Counted from the stretch's first letter, positions 8,357 to 20,333 are shown. The stretch: 64,000 bases of DNA from Oceanobacillus sp. FSL K6-2867 (GCF_037963145.1 NZ_CP150144.1:558001-622000); one strand, 5' to 3'. Numbers and translations: made by a program. Notes: a model not told the origin generated them from the letters alone.

Positions 8357-8983
8357 TTACTTTGACTTACTTTTTTTACTTAGCAGGTATTCCTTATTAG
8401 GCTTAGTGTCATCTAACAAAAAATTTGCCCATTCAAGTTCAAGCTTATCAGTATTTTCTTGCCAGTATTGCAATTGTTTGTAATAGTAATCTATCTTTTT
8501 ACTTACTGGTTCTTTAAAATCATCTGCTTTTCGAACAATTGCCGTCAATTCATAGATAGGCAGCCCCAAAGCATGAGTTTCTACATGAACAGTAGCACCA
8601 GCATGACCAATTGCTTGGCATAAAGCACCGTACTCATTGTCATTAATTTCCTTTGCAACTGCATGCGAACCTAAAATAGCTTGTTTTGCCATGGGCATTT
8701 TAATTTTGCCTCTTGCCCATGCCTCACAAAGTTCTAAACAGGTTCTGGGTCTCTGTTCGCTGGGATACTTTGTCTCAAATTGTGTCAAAGGTAGTTTTGC
8801 ACAATCCAATGGCCACATTACAAGAGTTCGATGGCTTTGTAATTGAATTAATTTTATCAAGTCTTGTAAGCAATGACTGTCACGTGAAAACAACAATTTA
8901 TTTTTTTTCTTTAACTTGAGTTCTACATCGGAAAAAATTTCTACCCCTCCTATATCTTCTTCAACAATCCTGCCACTTAACAT
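8357..8983 (-). CDS. Imm5-like putative immunity protein
   Basis: About 208 residues. The segment MWPLDCAKLPLTQFETKYP, then AWARGKIKMPMAKQAILGSHAVAKEI, then AIGHAGATVHVETHALGLP and YELTAIV, fits the alpha-helical Imm5-like family annotated as putative immunity proteins of polymorphic toxin systems. No toxin gene is next to it, so it may be an orphan immunity gene carried in an accessory island or have another role. The start is uncertain: the longest frame opens with TTG at 8992, the first ATG is at 8983, and neither has a convincing ribosome binding site. It lies between two integrase fragments. Confidence 0.6.
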   Translation of the reverse strand: MLSGRIVEEDIGGVEIFSDVELKLKKKNKLLFSRDSHCLQDLIKLIQLQSHRTLVMWPLDCAKLPLTQFETKYPSEQRPRTCLELCEAWARGKIKMPMAKQAILGSHAVAKEINDNEYGALCQAIGHAGATVHVETHALGLPIYELTAIVRKADDFKEPVSKKIDYYYKQLQYWQENTDKLELEWANFLLDDTKPNKEYLLSKKSKSK

Positions 8984-9068
8984 AATAAACAAGGAACAAA
9001 CACCGCAGCTCCTTTTTTAATTAAAGCGCTGGTTGACAAAAAAATCAGTTTCGATTTTATGTTTGAGA

Positions 9069-9890
9069 TTATTCCAAAATAAATACATTAAAGAGTTTCC
9101 AATGTTTTTCTTCGTCCATACTGCCTTGTTGAAAAATTGTTCCTCTAACTGTAATCGGATCTCCACGCTCGAATCTTTTTTGCTCCGATGCAGTCATTAC
9201 ATATACATTCTCAGCTTCCACTATATAAGGCAGCATTTGCGTATGCTCCGATTGGATACTTTCCCAATTTTCATTGTTATAATTTTCATCTCCATAAATA
9301 ACTAATTCCGGACTGCTTTTTACGACCACACCTTCCAAAGCAAATTGCTCGCCATACAGAAAACGATTGAAAGTATCCCTTTGAGTATCCTCATCAAAAG
9401 AATAAAATTTATCGCTAAAATCCTGAAGATTTGTTAACTCGTCATTTCTCATAGATTCAACAAAATTCTGTTGCTCAGCGGATAAATAGTATCCTTTATG
9501 TAAACCCTCGATAGGTTCTCTTGCATCGAGAACTTCTTGTACGCCTTCGATTTCAGAACTAAACCCTAAAACAAATACACCTATATTCTCTTTTGAAACT
9601 GCAAAGGGAATCCCTTCAAACTGAATTGTGTCCTCCTTTTCTTCAAATTCAAAAATTATAATATCTCCAATACTAGTTGCTTGTGTTATTCCTTCATAAT
9701 CATCGGTATGATTTTTTGTTACATCTTCTCGTTCTCCATCTAAAAGATTCGATTCTTCTAACCATTGATATACATTTTCTAAACTATATTCTTTAGAATT
9801 TTGTTGTTCCGTTGAACTGTTTTTTTCTGTACTACACGCTCCCATTAAAGGGATAATAACTACGCATATGACTAATATTCTAAATTTCAC
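9069..9890 (-). CDS. Lipoprotein of unknown function
   Basis: About 273 residues. The start chosen is GTG at 9890, because AGGAGG sits six bases before it; the longer frame to 9941 has no such site. The N-terminus is a type II signal peptide with lipobox LMGAC, followed by a Ser/Thr/Gln-rich linker. The mature part is acidic (EFEEKEDTIQFEG and similar) and ends in a beta-rich segment (ITVRGTIFQQG) that may be an OB-like fold. It should be anchored on the outer face of the membrane. No family was recognised. It lies in the accessory pocket between integrase fragments. Confidence 0.75.
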   Translation of the reverse strand: MKFRILVICVVIIPLMGACSTEKNSSTEQQNSKEYSLENVYQWLEESNLLDGEREDVTKNHTDDYEGITQATSIGDIIIFEFEEKEDTIQFEGIPFAVSKENIGVFVLGFSSEIEGVQEVLDAREPIEGLHKGYYLSAEQQNFVESMRNDELTNLQDFSDKFYSFDEDTQRDTFNRFLYGEQFALEGVVVKSSPELVIYGDENYNNENWESIQSEHTQMLPYIVEAENVYVMTASEQKRFERGDPITVRGTIFQQGSMDEEKHWKLFNVFILE

Positions 9891-9983
9891 ATTTATCCTC
9901 CTAAGAATATTTAGGATCTTTACATTGAGATATCTTCTCATACAAAGTAGTAGATGGTCAATTTAAGTTTAACTTGCTGAACT

Positions 9984-10005
9984 AACGCACCAGTTAGCAC
10001 AATAA
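9984..10005 (+). repeat. 22-bp direct repeat, copy 1
   Basis: AACGCACCAGTTAGCACAAT plus AA. It recurs with one mismatch at 10601-10622, so the two copies bracket the secreted-protein gene at 10080-10535. Confidence 0.75.
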
Positions 10006-10079
10006 GCTTAACGAACAATATTCCAATGAATATAATTCCAAGTTATTTACAAACTAATAAAAAAAGTGAGGTGAAAAAG

Positions 10080-10535
10080 ATGAAATTTATTAGGGTATTT
10101 ATTCTCACCACTATTTTATCATTTCTTTTATTTCCCATCAGTGGAATGGCATCAACACTTGAGAAATTACCATCATCAGAAAAATCAAATGAATGGGAAA
10201 TAGTTATTGATAAACCTAAAAATAATGAAGTCAAACCAAAACCTGGTGTCTACAATATATATAGTATGGCTATTAAGTATATTGGTAATGAAGGCATTAA
10301 AATTGAAAGAGTGGAAATGTATAGAAATGACCCAAGTTCTTCGTATGATTTTGAATTACTTACTGCTTCTGGTGATGATTTAGGGGTATTAGAAAAGAAT
10401 AGCGATCACCCAGTAATTAGCCATCAGAATTTTCCAATCTCTACTGAGGCAGCGAAATTGAAAGTTATTGTTACTTGGAAAAAAGAAGGCAAAGAATCCC
10501 GTAAGTACAAAGAAGAATTTATTTTTAAACAATAA
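10080..10535 (+). CDS. Secreted protein of unknown function
   Basis: About 151 residues. The ATG at 10080 is preceded by GAGGTG and is chosen over an earlier in-frame ATG at 10026, which has no ribosome binding site. A Sec signal peptide (MKFIRVFILTTILSFLLFP, cleavage after GMAS) is followed by a small beta-rich domain ending in LKVIVTWKKEGKESRKYKEEF, which looks like an immunoglobulin-like sandwich. No known family was recognised. The gene is flanked by 22-bp direct repeats and followed by a terminator, so it is a single-gene transcription unit. Confidence 0.7.
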   Translation: MKFIRVFILTTILSFLLFPISGMASTLEKLPSSEKSNEWEIVIDKPKNNEVKPKPGVYNIYSMAIKYIGNEGIKIERVEMYRNDPSSSYDFELLTASGDDLGVLEKNSDHPVISHQNFPISTEAAKLKVIVTWKKEGKESRKYKEEFIFKQ

Positions 10536-10539
10536 AGAG

Positions 10540-10574
10540 TAGAGAGTGAGGAGAAAACTCCCTCTCCTTTTTGC
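10540..10574 (+). terminator. Terminator of the secreted-protein gene
   Basis: GAGAGTGAGGAG pairs imperfectly with CTCCCTCTCC across a short A-rich loop and is followed by TTTTT. Confidence 0.7.
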
Positions 10575-10598
10575 TTTAATATCAGTTTGTTTATTATG

Positions 10599-10662
10599 GA
10601 AACGCACCAGTTAGCGCAATAAATGAACAACAGAATGGTTTAGTAAAGAAGAAGTGCGTTTC
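10599..10662 (+). repeat. 22-bp direct repeat, copy 2, within a spaced inverted repeat
   Basis: AACGCACCAGTTAGCGCAAT plus AA (10601-10622) repeats the element at 9984. GAAACGCAC (10599-10607) also has an exact inverse at 10654-10662 (GTGCGTTTC). Confidence 0.65.
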
Positions 10663-11184
10663 GTAAAACAAAACACAACCACATTATATTAAAGTATAGT
10701 TTTATTCACTTTATTTGCTTGTCCGACAGTTTCAAAAATAAACTCCGTATCTATGACCCCTTATTCGAATCCATGCTGTCCTCACTGGGAAAAGGTGCTT
10801 GAAACCTTATAAGGTAAGAGAGAACAAAACTCATCTTCACCGTAATTATCTACCTATAATAGTACGTGCGCCATCTTTAACAACTCTTTCGACTTCATTT
10901 AATCCTTCATCAATCTCAGTAATACCATCAAAAAAGAATCCCAGATGGAATACATCGCATCAAAAATATTTGTATGAAGCGGTATTGATTGAGCAACACC
11001 ATTAGACCAAATCAAATTTTTACTGCGGTCAATCATTTTTTTCGTCTGGTTCTATAGGAACAATTTTACGATTTCCACGCTTATACGTTCCAGAGTCTTT
11101 CATAGTTGAATTTGTTTCTACAATATACCAGCATTGATACATTGTTATGTTATGTTACGTATGGTAAATAAGCGCCTCTGATGA
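10663..11184. other. Gene-free accessory region
   Basis: About 520 bases without a convincing gene. On the minus strand a short frame around 10845-10945 reads GITEIDEGLNEVERVVKDGA, similar in feel to the C-terminal helix of PLP-dependent aminotransferases, and one near 11050-11105 reads GTYKRGNRKIVPIEPDEKND. Both lack starts and ribosome binding sites and are best seen as possible debris. Confidence 0.35.
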
Positions 11185-11457
11185 TTGTCATTGAGCAATT
11201 TTATTTACCGTTTGTTTAAATGTTTTTCAGGAATATTTAAAGAGATATGTAAACGTGCCAATCTTCCAAGATTATTACCACATGCATTAAGGTATACACA
11301 CGCTGTTCATCTATTAAAGGCTGGCGTAGATATAAAAAACGTGCCCGATAGACTCGGACACGCAAGGATTAAGGTAACAGCCGATACTTATTTACATGTT
11401 ACTAAAAAAATCGAGGATGATGCTTTAACTCTTTACGAGAAATATATCCGAAATTAG
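11185..11457 (+). pseudogene. C-terminal fragment of a phage-type integrase
   Basis: The frame retains boxes of the tyrosine-recombinase catalytic domain: HALRYTHAVHLLKAGVDIK (Arg and His of box II), RLGHARIKVTADTY (His and nucleophile Tyr) and LHVTKKIEDDA. A full integrase is about 360-390 residues; here only about 75 C-terminal residues are recognisable and the first ~15 are unrelated. There is no ribosome binding site. GGGCAAAAAACGGGCAAG follows the stop, a sequence style often found at the end of such integrase genes. It is a relic of an integrated element next to sufB. Confidence 0.8.
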
Positions 11458-11518
11458 CGATCGGGCAAAAAACGGGCAAGCATCGTCTTCAATGGTTATC
11501 CCCTCCTATAAATAAGGG

Positions 11519-12916
11519 TTAACCAATAGAACCTTCCATTTCGAACTTAATCAATCTGTTCATCTCTACTGCATATTCCATCGGAAGTTCTTTTGTAAAT
11601 GGCTCGATGAAGCCCATTACGATCATTTCTGTTGCTTCTTCTTCTGTTAATCCTCTGCTCATCAAGTAGAACAATTGCTCTTCAGATACTTTAGAAACTT
11701 TCGCTTCATGCTCCAGTGAAATGTTATCATTTAAAATTTCATTGTATGGAATTGTATCAGAGAACGATTCGTTATCCATGATTAGCGTATCACATTCGAT
11801 GTTTGCACGTGCACCGTCTGCTTTACGTCCAAAGTGTACAAGACCAAGGTAAGAAACCTTACCACCTTGCTTCGAAATTGATTTTGAAACAATTGTTGAA
11901 GACGTGTTTGGTGCTAAGTGATGCATTTTTGCACCAGCGTGTTGTAATTGTCCTTTACCAGCGATAGCGATGGATAGTGTGTTACCACGTGCACCTTCAC
12001 CTTTAAGCAAGATTGCAGGGTATTTCATCGTTAATTTCGAACCGATGTTACCATCAATCCATTCCATCGTTCCATTTGCATCAACTACTGCACGTTTTGT
12101 AACTAAGTTGTATACGTTATTCGCCCAGTTTTGAATCGTTGTATAACGGCAATATGCATCTTTTTTAACGATGATTTCAACAACCGCACTGTGAAGTGAG
12201 TTTGTTGTAAAGACTGGTGCTGTACAGCCCTCAACATAGTGTACAGATGCACCTTCATCAACAATGATTAATGTTCTTTCAAACTGTCCCATATTTTCTG
12301 AGTTAATACGGAAATATGCTTGTAATGGAGTTGACGTTTGTACACCTTTTGGAACATAGATAAATGATCCACCAGACCATACTGCTGAGTTCAGTGCAGC
12401 AAATTTATTATCAGAATATGGAATAACTTTTCCAAAGTATTCTTTAAATAAATCTTCGTTTTCTTTTAGTGCAGTATCTGTATCCTTAAATACAATACCC
12501 AATTCTTGAAGATCTTCTTTCAAGCTGTGGTAAACAACTTCTGACTCATACTGTGCGGATACACCAGCTAAATATTTTTGTTCCGCTTCTGGAATACCTA
12601 ATTTATCAAAGGTTTCTTTGATTTCAGCAGGTACTTCATCCCATGTTCTACCTTGTTTCTCAGATGGTTTAACATAATAAACAATCTCATCGAAATCAAG
12701 TTCAGTTAGATCTCCACCCCATTGTGGCATTGGGCGCTCGTAAAAATGCTCTAATGCTTTCAAGCGATAGTCAAGCATCCACTGTGGCTCTTCTTTCATT
12801 TTAGAGATTTCTTCAACGACTTTACGTGTTAATCCTCTTTCTGTTCGGAAAACAGAGACGTCTTTATCATGAAATCCATATTTATATTCTTCAATTTCAG
12901 GCATTTTTTTAGCCAT
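11519..12916 (-). CDS. sufB: Fe-S cluster assembly scaffold SufB
   Basis: A 465-residue SufB, full length. It is the scaffold of the SUF machine on which Fe-S clusters form, acting with SufC and SufD in the cytosol. Recognisable segments include [60 protein letters not shown] and the C-terminal [24 protein letters not shown]. It is the last gene of sufC-sufD-sufS-sufU-sufB, 35 bases after sufU. The order is that of Firmicutes. GAGGTT precedes the ATG. No clear terminator is seen in the 60 bases that follow. Confidence 0.97.
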   Translation of the reverse strand: MAKKMPEIEEYKYGFHDKDVSVFRTERGLTRKVVEEISKMKEEPQWMLDYRLKALEHFYERPMPQWGGDLTELDFDEIVYYVKPSEKQGRTWDEVPAEIKETFDKLGIPEAEQKYLAGVSAQYESEVVYHSLKEDLQELGIVFKDTDTALKENEDLFKEYFGKVIPYSDNKFAALNSAVWSGGSFIYVPKGVQTSTPLQAYFRINSENMGQFERTLIIVDEGASVHYVEGCTAPVFTTNSLHSAVVEIIVKKDAYCRYTTIQNWANNVYNLVTKRAVVDANGTMEWIDGNIGSKLTMKYPAILLKGEGARGNTLSIAIAGKGQLQHAGAKMHHLAPNTSSTIVSKSISKQGGKVSYLGLVHFGRKADGARANIECDTLIMDNESFSDTIPYNEILNDNISLEHEAKVSKVSEEQLFYLMSRGLTEEEATEMIVMGFIEPFTKELPMEYAVEMNRLIKFEMEGSIG

Positions 12917-12951
12917 TATATAACCTCCTCGTGGTATTTAAAAAACGATAC

Positions 12952-15906
<2,955 letters not shown>

Positions 15907-15922
15907 TTTACTCCTCCTAACA

Positions 15923-16708
15923 TTACGCGTTTTGTTCTACTGTTTCGTCTGTAATTCCTAACTCTTCTTTAATCCACTCATAACCTTCTTCTTCTAAACG
16001 TTTTGCAAGCTCAGGTCCACCTGATTTCACAACACGGCCTTGCATCATAACATGAACAAAGTCAGGAGTAATGTAGTTTAGTAAACGTTGGTAGTGCGTA
16101 ATCATTAGGCAACCAAAGTCTTCTCCGCGCATTTTGTTAATTCCTTTAGACACAATTTTCAATGCATCGATATCTAATCCAGAATCGATTTCATCTAAAA
16201 TTGCAATAGCAGGATTTATTTGCAATAATTGAAGGATTTCATTACGTTTTTTCTCCCCGCCAGAGAAACCTTCGTTTAAGTAACGTGTAGCCATATTTTG
16301 GTCAATTTCAAGCAAATCTAAGTCTTTATCTAATTGTTTAATAAATTTCATTAAAGATACTTCATCGCCTTCTTCACGACGTGCATTTATTGCAGAACGA
16401 AGAAAATCAGACGTTGTTACACCACTGATTTCACTTGGATACTGCATTGCTAGGAATAGACCTGCACGAGCACGCTCATCTACTTCCATTTCTAGTACAT
16501 CTTCACCATCAAGAATAATGCTTCCTTCGGTAACTTCATATTTTGGGTGTCCCATGATTGCAGAAGCAAGTGTAGATTTACCTGTTCCGTTCGGTCCCAT
16601 AATTGCGTGGAATTCTCCACCTTTTATCGTAAGGTTTACACCTTTTAATATCTCTTTGTCTTCAATGGATACATGAAGATTCTTAATTTCTAAAACTGAT
16701 CCTGACAT
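15923..16708 (-). CDS. sufC: SUF ABC-type ATPase SufC
   Basis: About 261 residues, a soluble ABC ATPase that powers SufBD remodelling. Walker A is GPNGTGKSTL, the signature is LNEGFSGGEKKRNE and Walker B is AILDEIDSGLDID; these are the SufC variants of the motifs. The ATG at 16708 is used because GGAGG lies eight bases before it; the longer frame begins with a TTG inside the ribosome binding site. It is the first gene of the operon, and the promoter must lie in 16724-16860. Confidence 0.97.
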   Translation of the reverse strand: MSGSVLEIKNLHVSIEDKEILKGVNLTIKGGEFHAIMGPNGTGKSTLASAIMGHPKYEVTEGSIILDGEDVLEMEVDERARAGLFLAMQYPSEISGVTTSDFLRSAINARREEGDEVSLMKFIKQLDKDLDLLEIDQNMATRYLNEGFSGGEKKRNEILQLLQINPAIAILDEIDSGLDIDALKIVSKGINKMRGEDFGCLMITHYQRLLNYITPDFVHVMMQGRVVKSGGPELAKRLEEEGYEWIKEELGITDETVEQNA

Positions 16709-16740
16709 AGTACATACCTCCAAGTAAGCTATTTTCTAGT

Positions 16741-16790
16741 ATGAAATGAATTGATATCATTCTCAACTTATTCTCATTACAATCTTAAAG
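16741..16790 (-). promoter_or_regulatory. Tandem TGAGAAT motif upstream of sufC
   Basis: On the minus strand the leader reads TGAGAATAAGTTGAGAATGA, followed by TATCAATTCATTTC. TGAGAAT occurs twice at 11-base spacing. It partly resembles Fur half-sites (TGATAAT). Iron control of suf would make sense, but the match is weak. Confidence 0.35.
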
Positions 16791-16876
16791 CATTTCAAAT
16801 TAATTATCAACTCTTTTAAATGCACACCTATTACTGCTTTACCATACCAAACTAGTTATAAATGTACAAATAAATA

Positions 16877-16908
16877 GTGCTGATGTCCAATCATGAGGAC
16901 ACCAGCAC
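16877..16908 (-). terminator. Terminator of the small ORF at 16.9-17.1 kb
   Basis: GTGCTGGTGTCC and GGACATCAGCAC form a 12-bp stem (one G-U pair) on the minus strand, followed by TATTTATTTGT. It separates the small gene from the suf promoter. Confidence 0.75.
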
Positions 16909-16927
16909 AAAGGTAATCATTAATTTG

Positions 16928-17080
16928 TTATTTTACTAATTGTCTATCCATTTCCGCCACAAGCATTTTAGCCATTTTATATTCCCGTTCCCGCTGTTTT
17001 TCTACGTCCAATCGCTTTTCAAGTTTCCTGCTGTATTCAGCGTAACAAACATGTCGGGACTTTGTCATTCCTTTTTCCAT
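16928..17080 (-). CDS. Small charged coiled-coil-like protein of unknown function
   Basis: A 50-residue frame, MEKGMTKSRHVCYAEYSRKL to VAEMDRQLVK. Most of it is a predicted charged helix (EKRLDVEKQREREYKMAKM). The opposite-strand frame over the same DNA looks meaningless. A clear terminator follows 20 bases downstream, which supports a real transcription unit. The weak point is the start: no good ribosome binding site precedes the ATG. An in-frame TTG six codons upstream also lacks proper spacing. Function unknown. Confidence 0.5.
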   Translation of the reverse strand: MEKGMTKSRHVCYAEYSRKLEKRLDVEKQREREYKMAKMLVAEMDRQLVK

Positions 17081-17297
17081 TTCCGAAGTGTAATTCAACC
17101 TCAGACCACTGTCAATAGTGAATCATCCTTTCGTTTTGGTTACGTAAATTATGGTAACACTAAAAACGTTCCCGCTACAATACGGATCTAAACGTCTATA
17201 GACCGATTATTCTATATATGGCTGATTCACAACATGAAAACAATGAAACGACATACAATTATGGCAAATAACGCACGTATCCTTTAGATTGCTATTA

Positions 17298-18122
17298 TTA
17301 ATTGCTGTCACCGACTGGCAAGACTGCACCTTCGTAATTGTCCATCATAAAGTTTTGAATTTCTTCAGACTTCAGTACTTCAACCAGTTTCTTCAATGCT
17401 TCGTTATCAGCATCTTCCGATCTTACAGCAATAACGTTTAGATATTCAGATTCCTCGTCTTCAACAAATAAAGCATCCTCTAACGGATTAAGTCCTGCAC
17501 CAATAGCATAGTTTGTGTTAATAACAGCAAGTGTATCTTCTTCTGCATTATAAAGTTCAGGGAGCAGGGCTGGATCATAATCTGGTGAGAAAACTAAATT
17601 TTTCGGGTTTTCAACGATATCATCAATTGTCGCAGCAGATTTTTTTACACTGTCGTCTAAAGTAATCAAGCCTTCCCGCTCAAACAATGTTAAAATACGT
17701 CCATGATCTGAAACAGAATTACTTAAAATAACTTCAGTTCCATCTTTAATATCATCTACAGATGCAATACCTTTTGAATAAACACCCATTGGTTCAACAT
17801 GGATAGCTCCAAGGGATTCAATCTCATAGCCAGTGTCTTCAACGGTTTGATTTAAATATGGAATATGCTGAAAGTAGTTCGCATCTAATGTGCCATTATC
17901 TAAATCATCATTTGGAAGTACATAATCCTGATATTCTTCAATATGAAGTGTTACTCCTTGTTCTTCAAGCAATGGCTGAGCTTCTTCCAAAATTTCTGCA
18001 TGTGGAGTGCTTGAAGCTCCAACAGTGATTTCTGTTTCCGATCCATTGTCTGAATCATTTCCACCGCACGCTGCTAATAAAAGTACGAGTGCAAATGCCG
18101 CAATTGCTAAAAACTTTTTCAT
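17298..18122 (-). CDS. metQ: Methionine ABC transporter substrate-binding lipoprotein MetQ
   Basis: A 274-residue NlpA/MetQ family lipoprotein. The signal peptide ends in the lipobox LLAAC. The mature part starts ITVGASSTPHAEILEEAQPLL and contains DYVLPNDDLDNGTLDANYFQHIPYLN, both diagnostic of methionine-binding proteins. The membrane-anchored protein delivers methionine, including the D form in Bacillus, to MetP and MetN. It is the last gene of metN-metP-metQ, 64 bases after metP, all under a SAM riboswitch. Confidence 0.95.
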   Translation of the reverse strand: MKKFLAIAAFALVLLLAACGGNDSDNGSETEITVGASSTPHAEILEEAQPLLEEQGVTLHIEEYQDYVLPNDDLDNGTLDANYFQHIPYLNQTVEDTGYEIESLGAIHVEPMGVYSKGIASVDDIKDGTEVILSNSVSDHGRILTLFEREGLITLDDSVKKSAATIDDIVENPKNLVFSPDYDPALLPELYNAEEDTLAVINTNYAIGAGLNPLEDALFVEDEESEYLNVIAVRSEDADNEALKKLVEVLKSEEIQNFMMDNYEGAVLPVGDSN

Positions 18123-18186
18123 TTTTGTTCTTCCTTCCCACTATTTTATTGAATTGATAAAGATAGTTCCAATTTCCATGTTAAAC

Positions 18187-18855
18187 TTAACGTTTATCAA
18201 GCTTATTTGTGATAAAATCTCCAATAAATTGGAAAATAAACACGATAATTACAATAATAACGGTACAAAGAAATACAACATCAAAATCTCTGCGCTGGAA
18301 TCCGAAATAATAAGCGTAGCTCCCAAGGCCACCTGCACCTATCGCTCCAGCCATAGCTGTATAGCCAATTAATGCAATTGAGGTAACTGTAAGCCCTGAA
18401 ACCAATGCTGGCATTGATTCAGGGAGCAGAACGCGAAAAATAATTGTTCGTGTTTTGGCACCCATTGCTTTTGCTGCCTCGACCACACCTTTATCTACTT
18501 CCTTAAGCGCAATTTCAACAAGTCTTCCGTAAAACGGTGCAGAACCAATAATCAGTGCTGGTAATGCTGCGTTTGGTCCACGTATTGTTCCGACAAGAAA
18601 GTTGGTAAACGGAAATAATAATAAGATTAATATAATGAACGGAATTGCTCTAAATATATTCACAAAAGCCGCTACGATAAAATTAATAAATTTATTTTGC
18701 CAAATGCCTTCTTTTGACGTTAAATATAGAAGCAAGCCTAATAGCAGACCAAATATACACGTACCAATTACAGATATAACGGTCATATAAAATGTTTCAT
18801 AAACTGCTTCAACTAAATCATCATATTTAATATTTGGGAATAACTTAGTTAACAT
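18187..18855 (-). CDS. metP: Methionine ABC transporter permease MetP (MetI)
   Basis: A 222-residue inner-membrane permease with five to six helices, the same length as Bacillus MetP. The EAA loop is VVEAAKAMGAKTRTIIFRVLLPESMP, which contacts the ATPase. NIFRAIPFIILILLLFPFT is a conserved periplasm-facing segment of the family. Its start overlaps the end of metN by 11 bases, implying translational coupling. Confidence 0.95.
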   Translation of the reverse strand: MLTKLFPNIKYDDLVEAVYETFYMTVISVIGTCIFGLLLGLLLYLTSKEGIWQNKFINFIVAAFVNIFRAIPFIILILLLFPFTNFLVGTIRGPNAALPALIIGSAPFYGRLVEIALKEVDKGVVEAAKAMGAKTRTIIFRVLLPESMPALVSGLTVTSIALIGYTAMAGAIGAGGLGSYAYYFGFQRRDFDVVFLCTVIIVIIVFIFQFIGDFITNKLDKR

Positions 18856-19876
18856 CCCGGATAACCTCCACTTCGACCGAGGTTTGTTCCTGTATAAAGC
18901 TTACTGCTCTACCAATTTCCTCTTGTTCACCTATAGCTTGAACGAATAAAGTACCATATCCGCCAGCCTGTGTTTGTGTAATTTTTCCTTGTAAAATATT
19001 TAAATCAATATCAAAGCGCTTTGCCAGTTGGCTTATAAGCGTTTGATTGGTTGCTTCCCCTAAAAAGTGAAGCTTAAGAATATTACCATTTTCATAGTTC
19101 TCAATTAAATTGGTAATGTCATCTTCTTCATCATGCATCCCCATAATTTGCTGTACAAATTTCTTCGTAACAGGCTGTACTGGATTGGTAAATACATCAA
19201 GAACATTACCTTGTTCAACAATTTTTCCATTCTCCATAACAGCTACTTGGTTACAAATTTTCCGAATCACATGCATCTCGTGTGTGATTAGAATAATTGT
19301 CAGTCCAAGTTTTTGATTAATATCAACGAGCAAATTCAAGATTGCATTCGTCGTTTCCGGATCCAGTGCAGATGTTGCTTCGTCACATAATAGCACTTTG
19401 GGATTATTCGCAAGTGCCCGGGCGATACCAACACGCTGCTTTTGTCCGCCACTTAACTGTGACGGATACGCTTTTTCACGTCCGCTTAATCCAACCAAAT
19501 CAATGAGCTCTTGTACTCGCCTTTCACGCTCTTGTTTTGGAACTCCCGCGATTTCCAGCGGAAATGCAATATTTGCTTCAACCGTTCTGGACCAGAGCAA
19601 ATTGAAATGCTGAAAAATCATCCCAATGCCCTGTCTTGCCAAGCGGAGCTCTTTAGAATTAAGTGCGGTTATTTCTTCATTATTAATAACTATTCGTCCT
19701 GATGATGGTTCTTCCAGTCGGTTAAGCAGTCTGACGAATGTACTCTTTCCTGCACCACTATAGCCAATCACACCGAAAATATCACCTTCAGGAATCGTAA
19801 GGGTCAAATCATCAACAGCTGTAATGTCATTATTATTTAGTTTAAAAACCTTACGTAAACCCTCAATCGAAATCAC
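18845..19876 (-). CDS. metN: Methionine ABC transporter ATP-binding protein MetN
   Basis: A 343-residue ATPase. Walker A is GYSGAGKSTFVRLLNRLE, the Q-loop region is GMIFQHFNLLWSRTV, the signature LSGGQKQRVGIARAL and Walker B LLCDEATSALDP. A C-terminal ACT-like NIL domain (about residues 265-343) is present; in characterised transporters it binds methionine and causes trans-inhibition. The start is a GTG with GGAGG seven bases upstream. Confidence 0.96.
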   Translation of the reverse strand: MISIEGLRKVFKLNNNDITAVDDLTLTIPEGDIFGVIGYSGAGKSTFVRLLNRLEEPSSGRIVINNEEITALNSKELRLARQGIGMIFQHFNLLWSRTVEANIAFPLEIAGVPKQERERRVQELIDLVGLSGREKAYPSQLSGGQKQRVGIARALANNPKVLLCDEATSALDPETTNAILNLLVDINQKLGLTIILITHEMHVIRKICNQVAVMENGKIVEQGNVLDVFTNPVQPVTKKFVQQIMGMHDEEDDITNLIENYENGNILKLHFLGEATNQTLISQLAKRFDIDLNILQGKITQTQAGGYGTLFVQAIGEQEEIGRAVSFIQEQTSVEVEVIRDVN

Positions 19877-19983
19877 TTCACGTCCTCCTTTATGCTCTGG
19901 CTTTCACAATGCCTATAAACAAATTCCTTCATTACACTTGCGCAGGTAAGAAGATTAATACTTTCCATCTGTGAAAAACAAAA

Positions 19984-20018
19984 AACGTCCATCTGTAAAG
20001 AGAACAGAAAGACGTTAT
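19984..20018 (-). terminator. S-box terminator of the metNPQ leader
   Basis: AACGTC..CTGT and ACAG..GACGTT form the stem, followed by TTTTTTG. The upstream aptamer strand GAGAGAAC can pair with GTTCTCTTT in the loop and 3' part to form the competing antiterminator. Confidence 0.8.
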
Positions 20019-20034
20019 ATCATTAAAAGTCTCA

Positions 20035-20143
20035 CGTTCTCTCATCTGTCAAAGTTTACTTTGCAGGAATTGGCACCTTTCAAAAATTGAAGGTTGCCGC
20101 GGTTTCAAAGGGCCAGTCCCTCCACCGCTCAAGATAAGAGATA
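20035..20143 (-). ncRNA. SAM-I riboswitch (S-box) of metNPQ
   Basis: The conserved blocks are all present on the minus strand: CTCTTATCTTGAGCGGTGGAG, then GGGACTGGCCC, then GAAACCGCGGCAACC, GGTGCCAATTCCTGC and the closing GACAGATGAGAG. With the terminator that follows, high SAM should stop transcription of the methionine importer. This matches the known S-box in front of the Bacillus yusC (metN) operon. Confidence 0.95.
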
Positions 20144-20224
20144 GATCGTATCTGATTTGGCAATTCAGTGTCACTATCGTAGCATGTGAAAATACCTGTG
20201 TCAATTATAATTGGCATTTAACTG

Positions 20225-20305
20225 CTGGCAAAGTGAAACTTCAATTAGAGGGAGGGGTTCTTTCACTGAAAATAGTATCTCCCGTCCTTCCAGTTTTTAT
20301 TTTAT
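20225..20305. repeat. Possible dispersed Bacillaceae intergenic repeat
   Basis: The stretch with AAAGTGAAACTTCAATTAGA, then GGGAGGGGTTCTTTCACTGAAAATAGT, has the look of short elements that recur between genes in many Bacillaceae genomes. No second copy is in this window, so the call rests on recollection of similar sequences. Confidence 0.3.
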
Positions 20306-20333
20306 GCACTTTAAAGACGAATAATAATACTCA

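Noticed and set aside
10799..11005. 68-residue plus-strand frame
   Set aside because: No start signal and low-complexity composition; the opposite strand shows slightly better, but also broken, coding traces.
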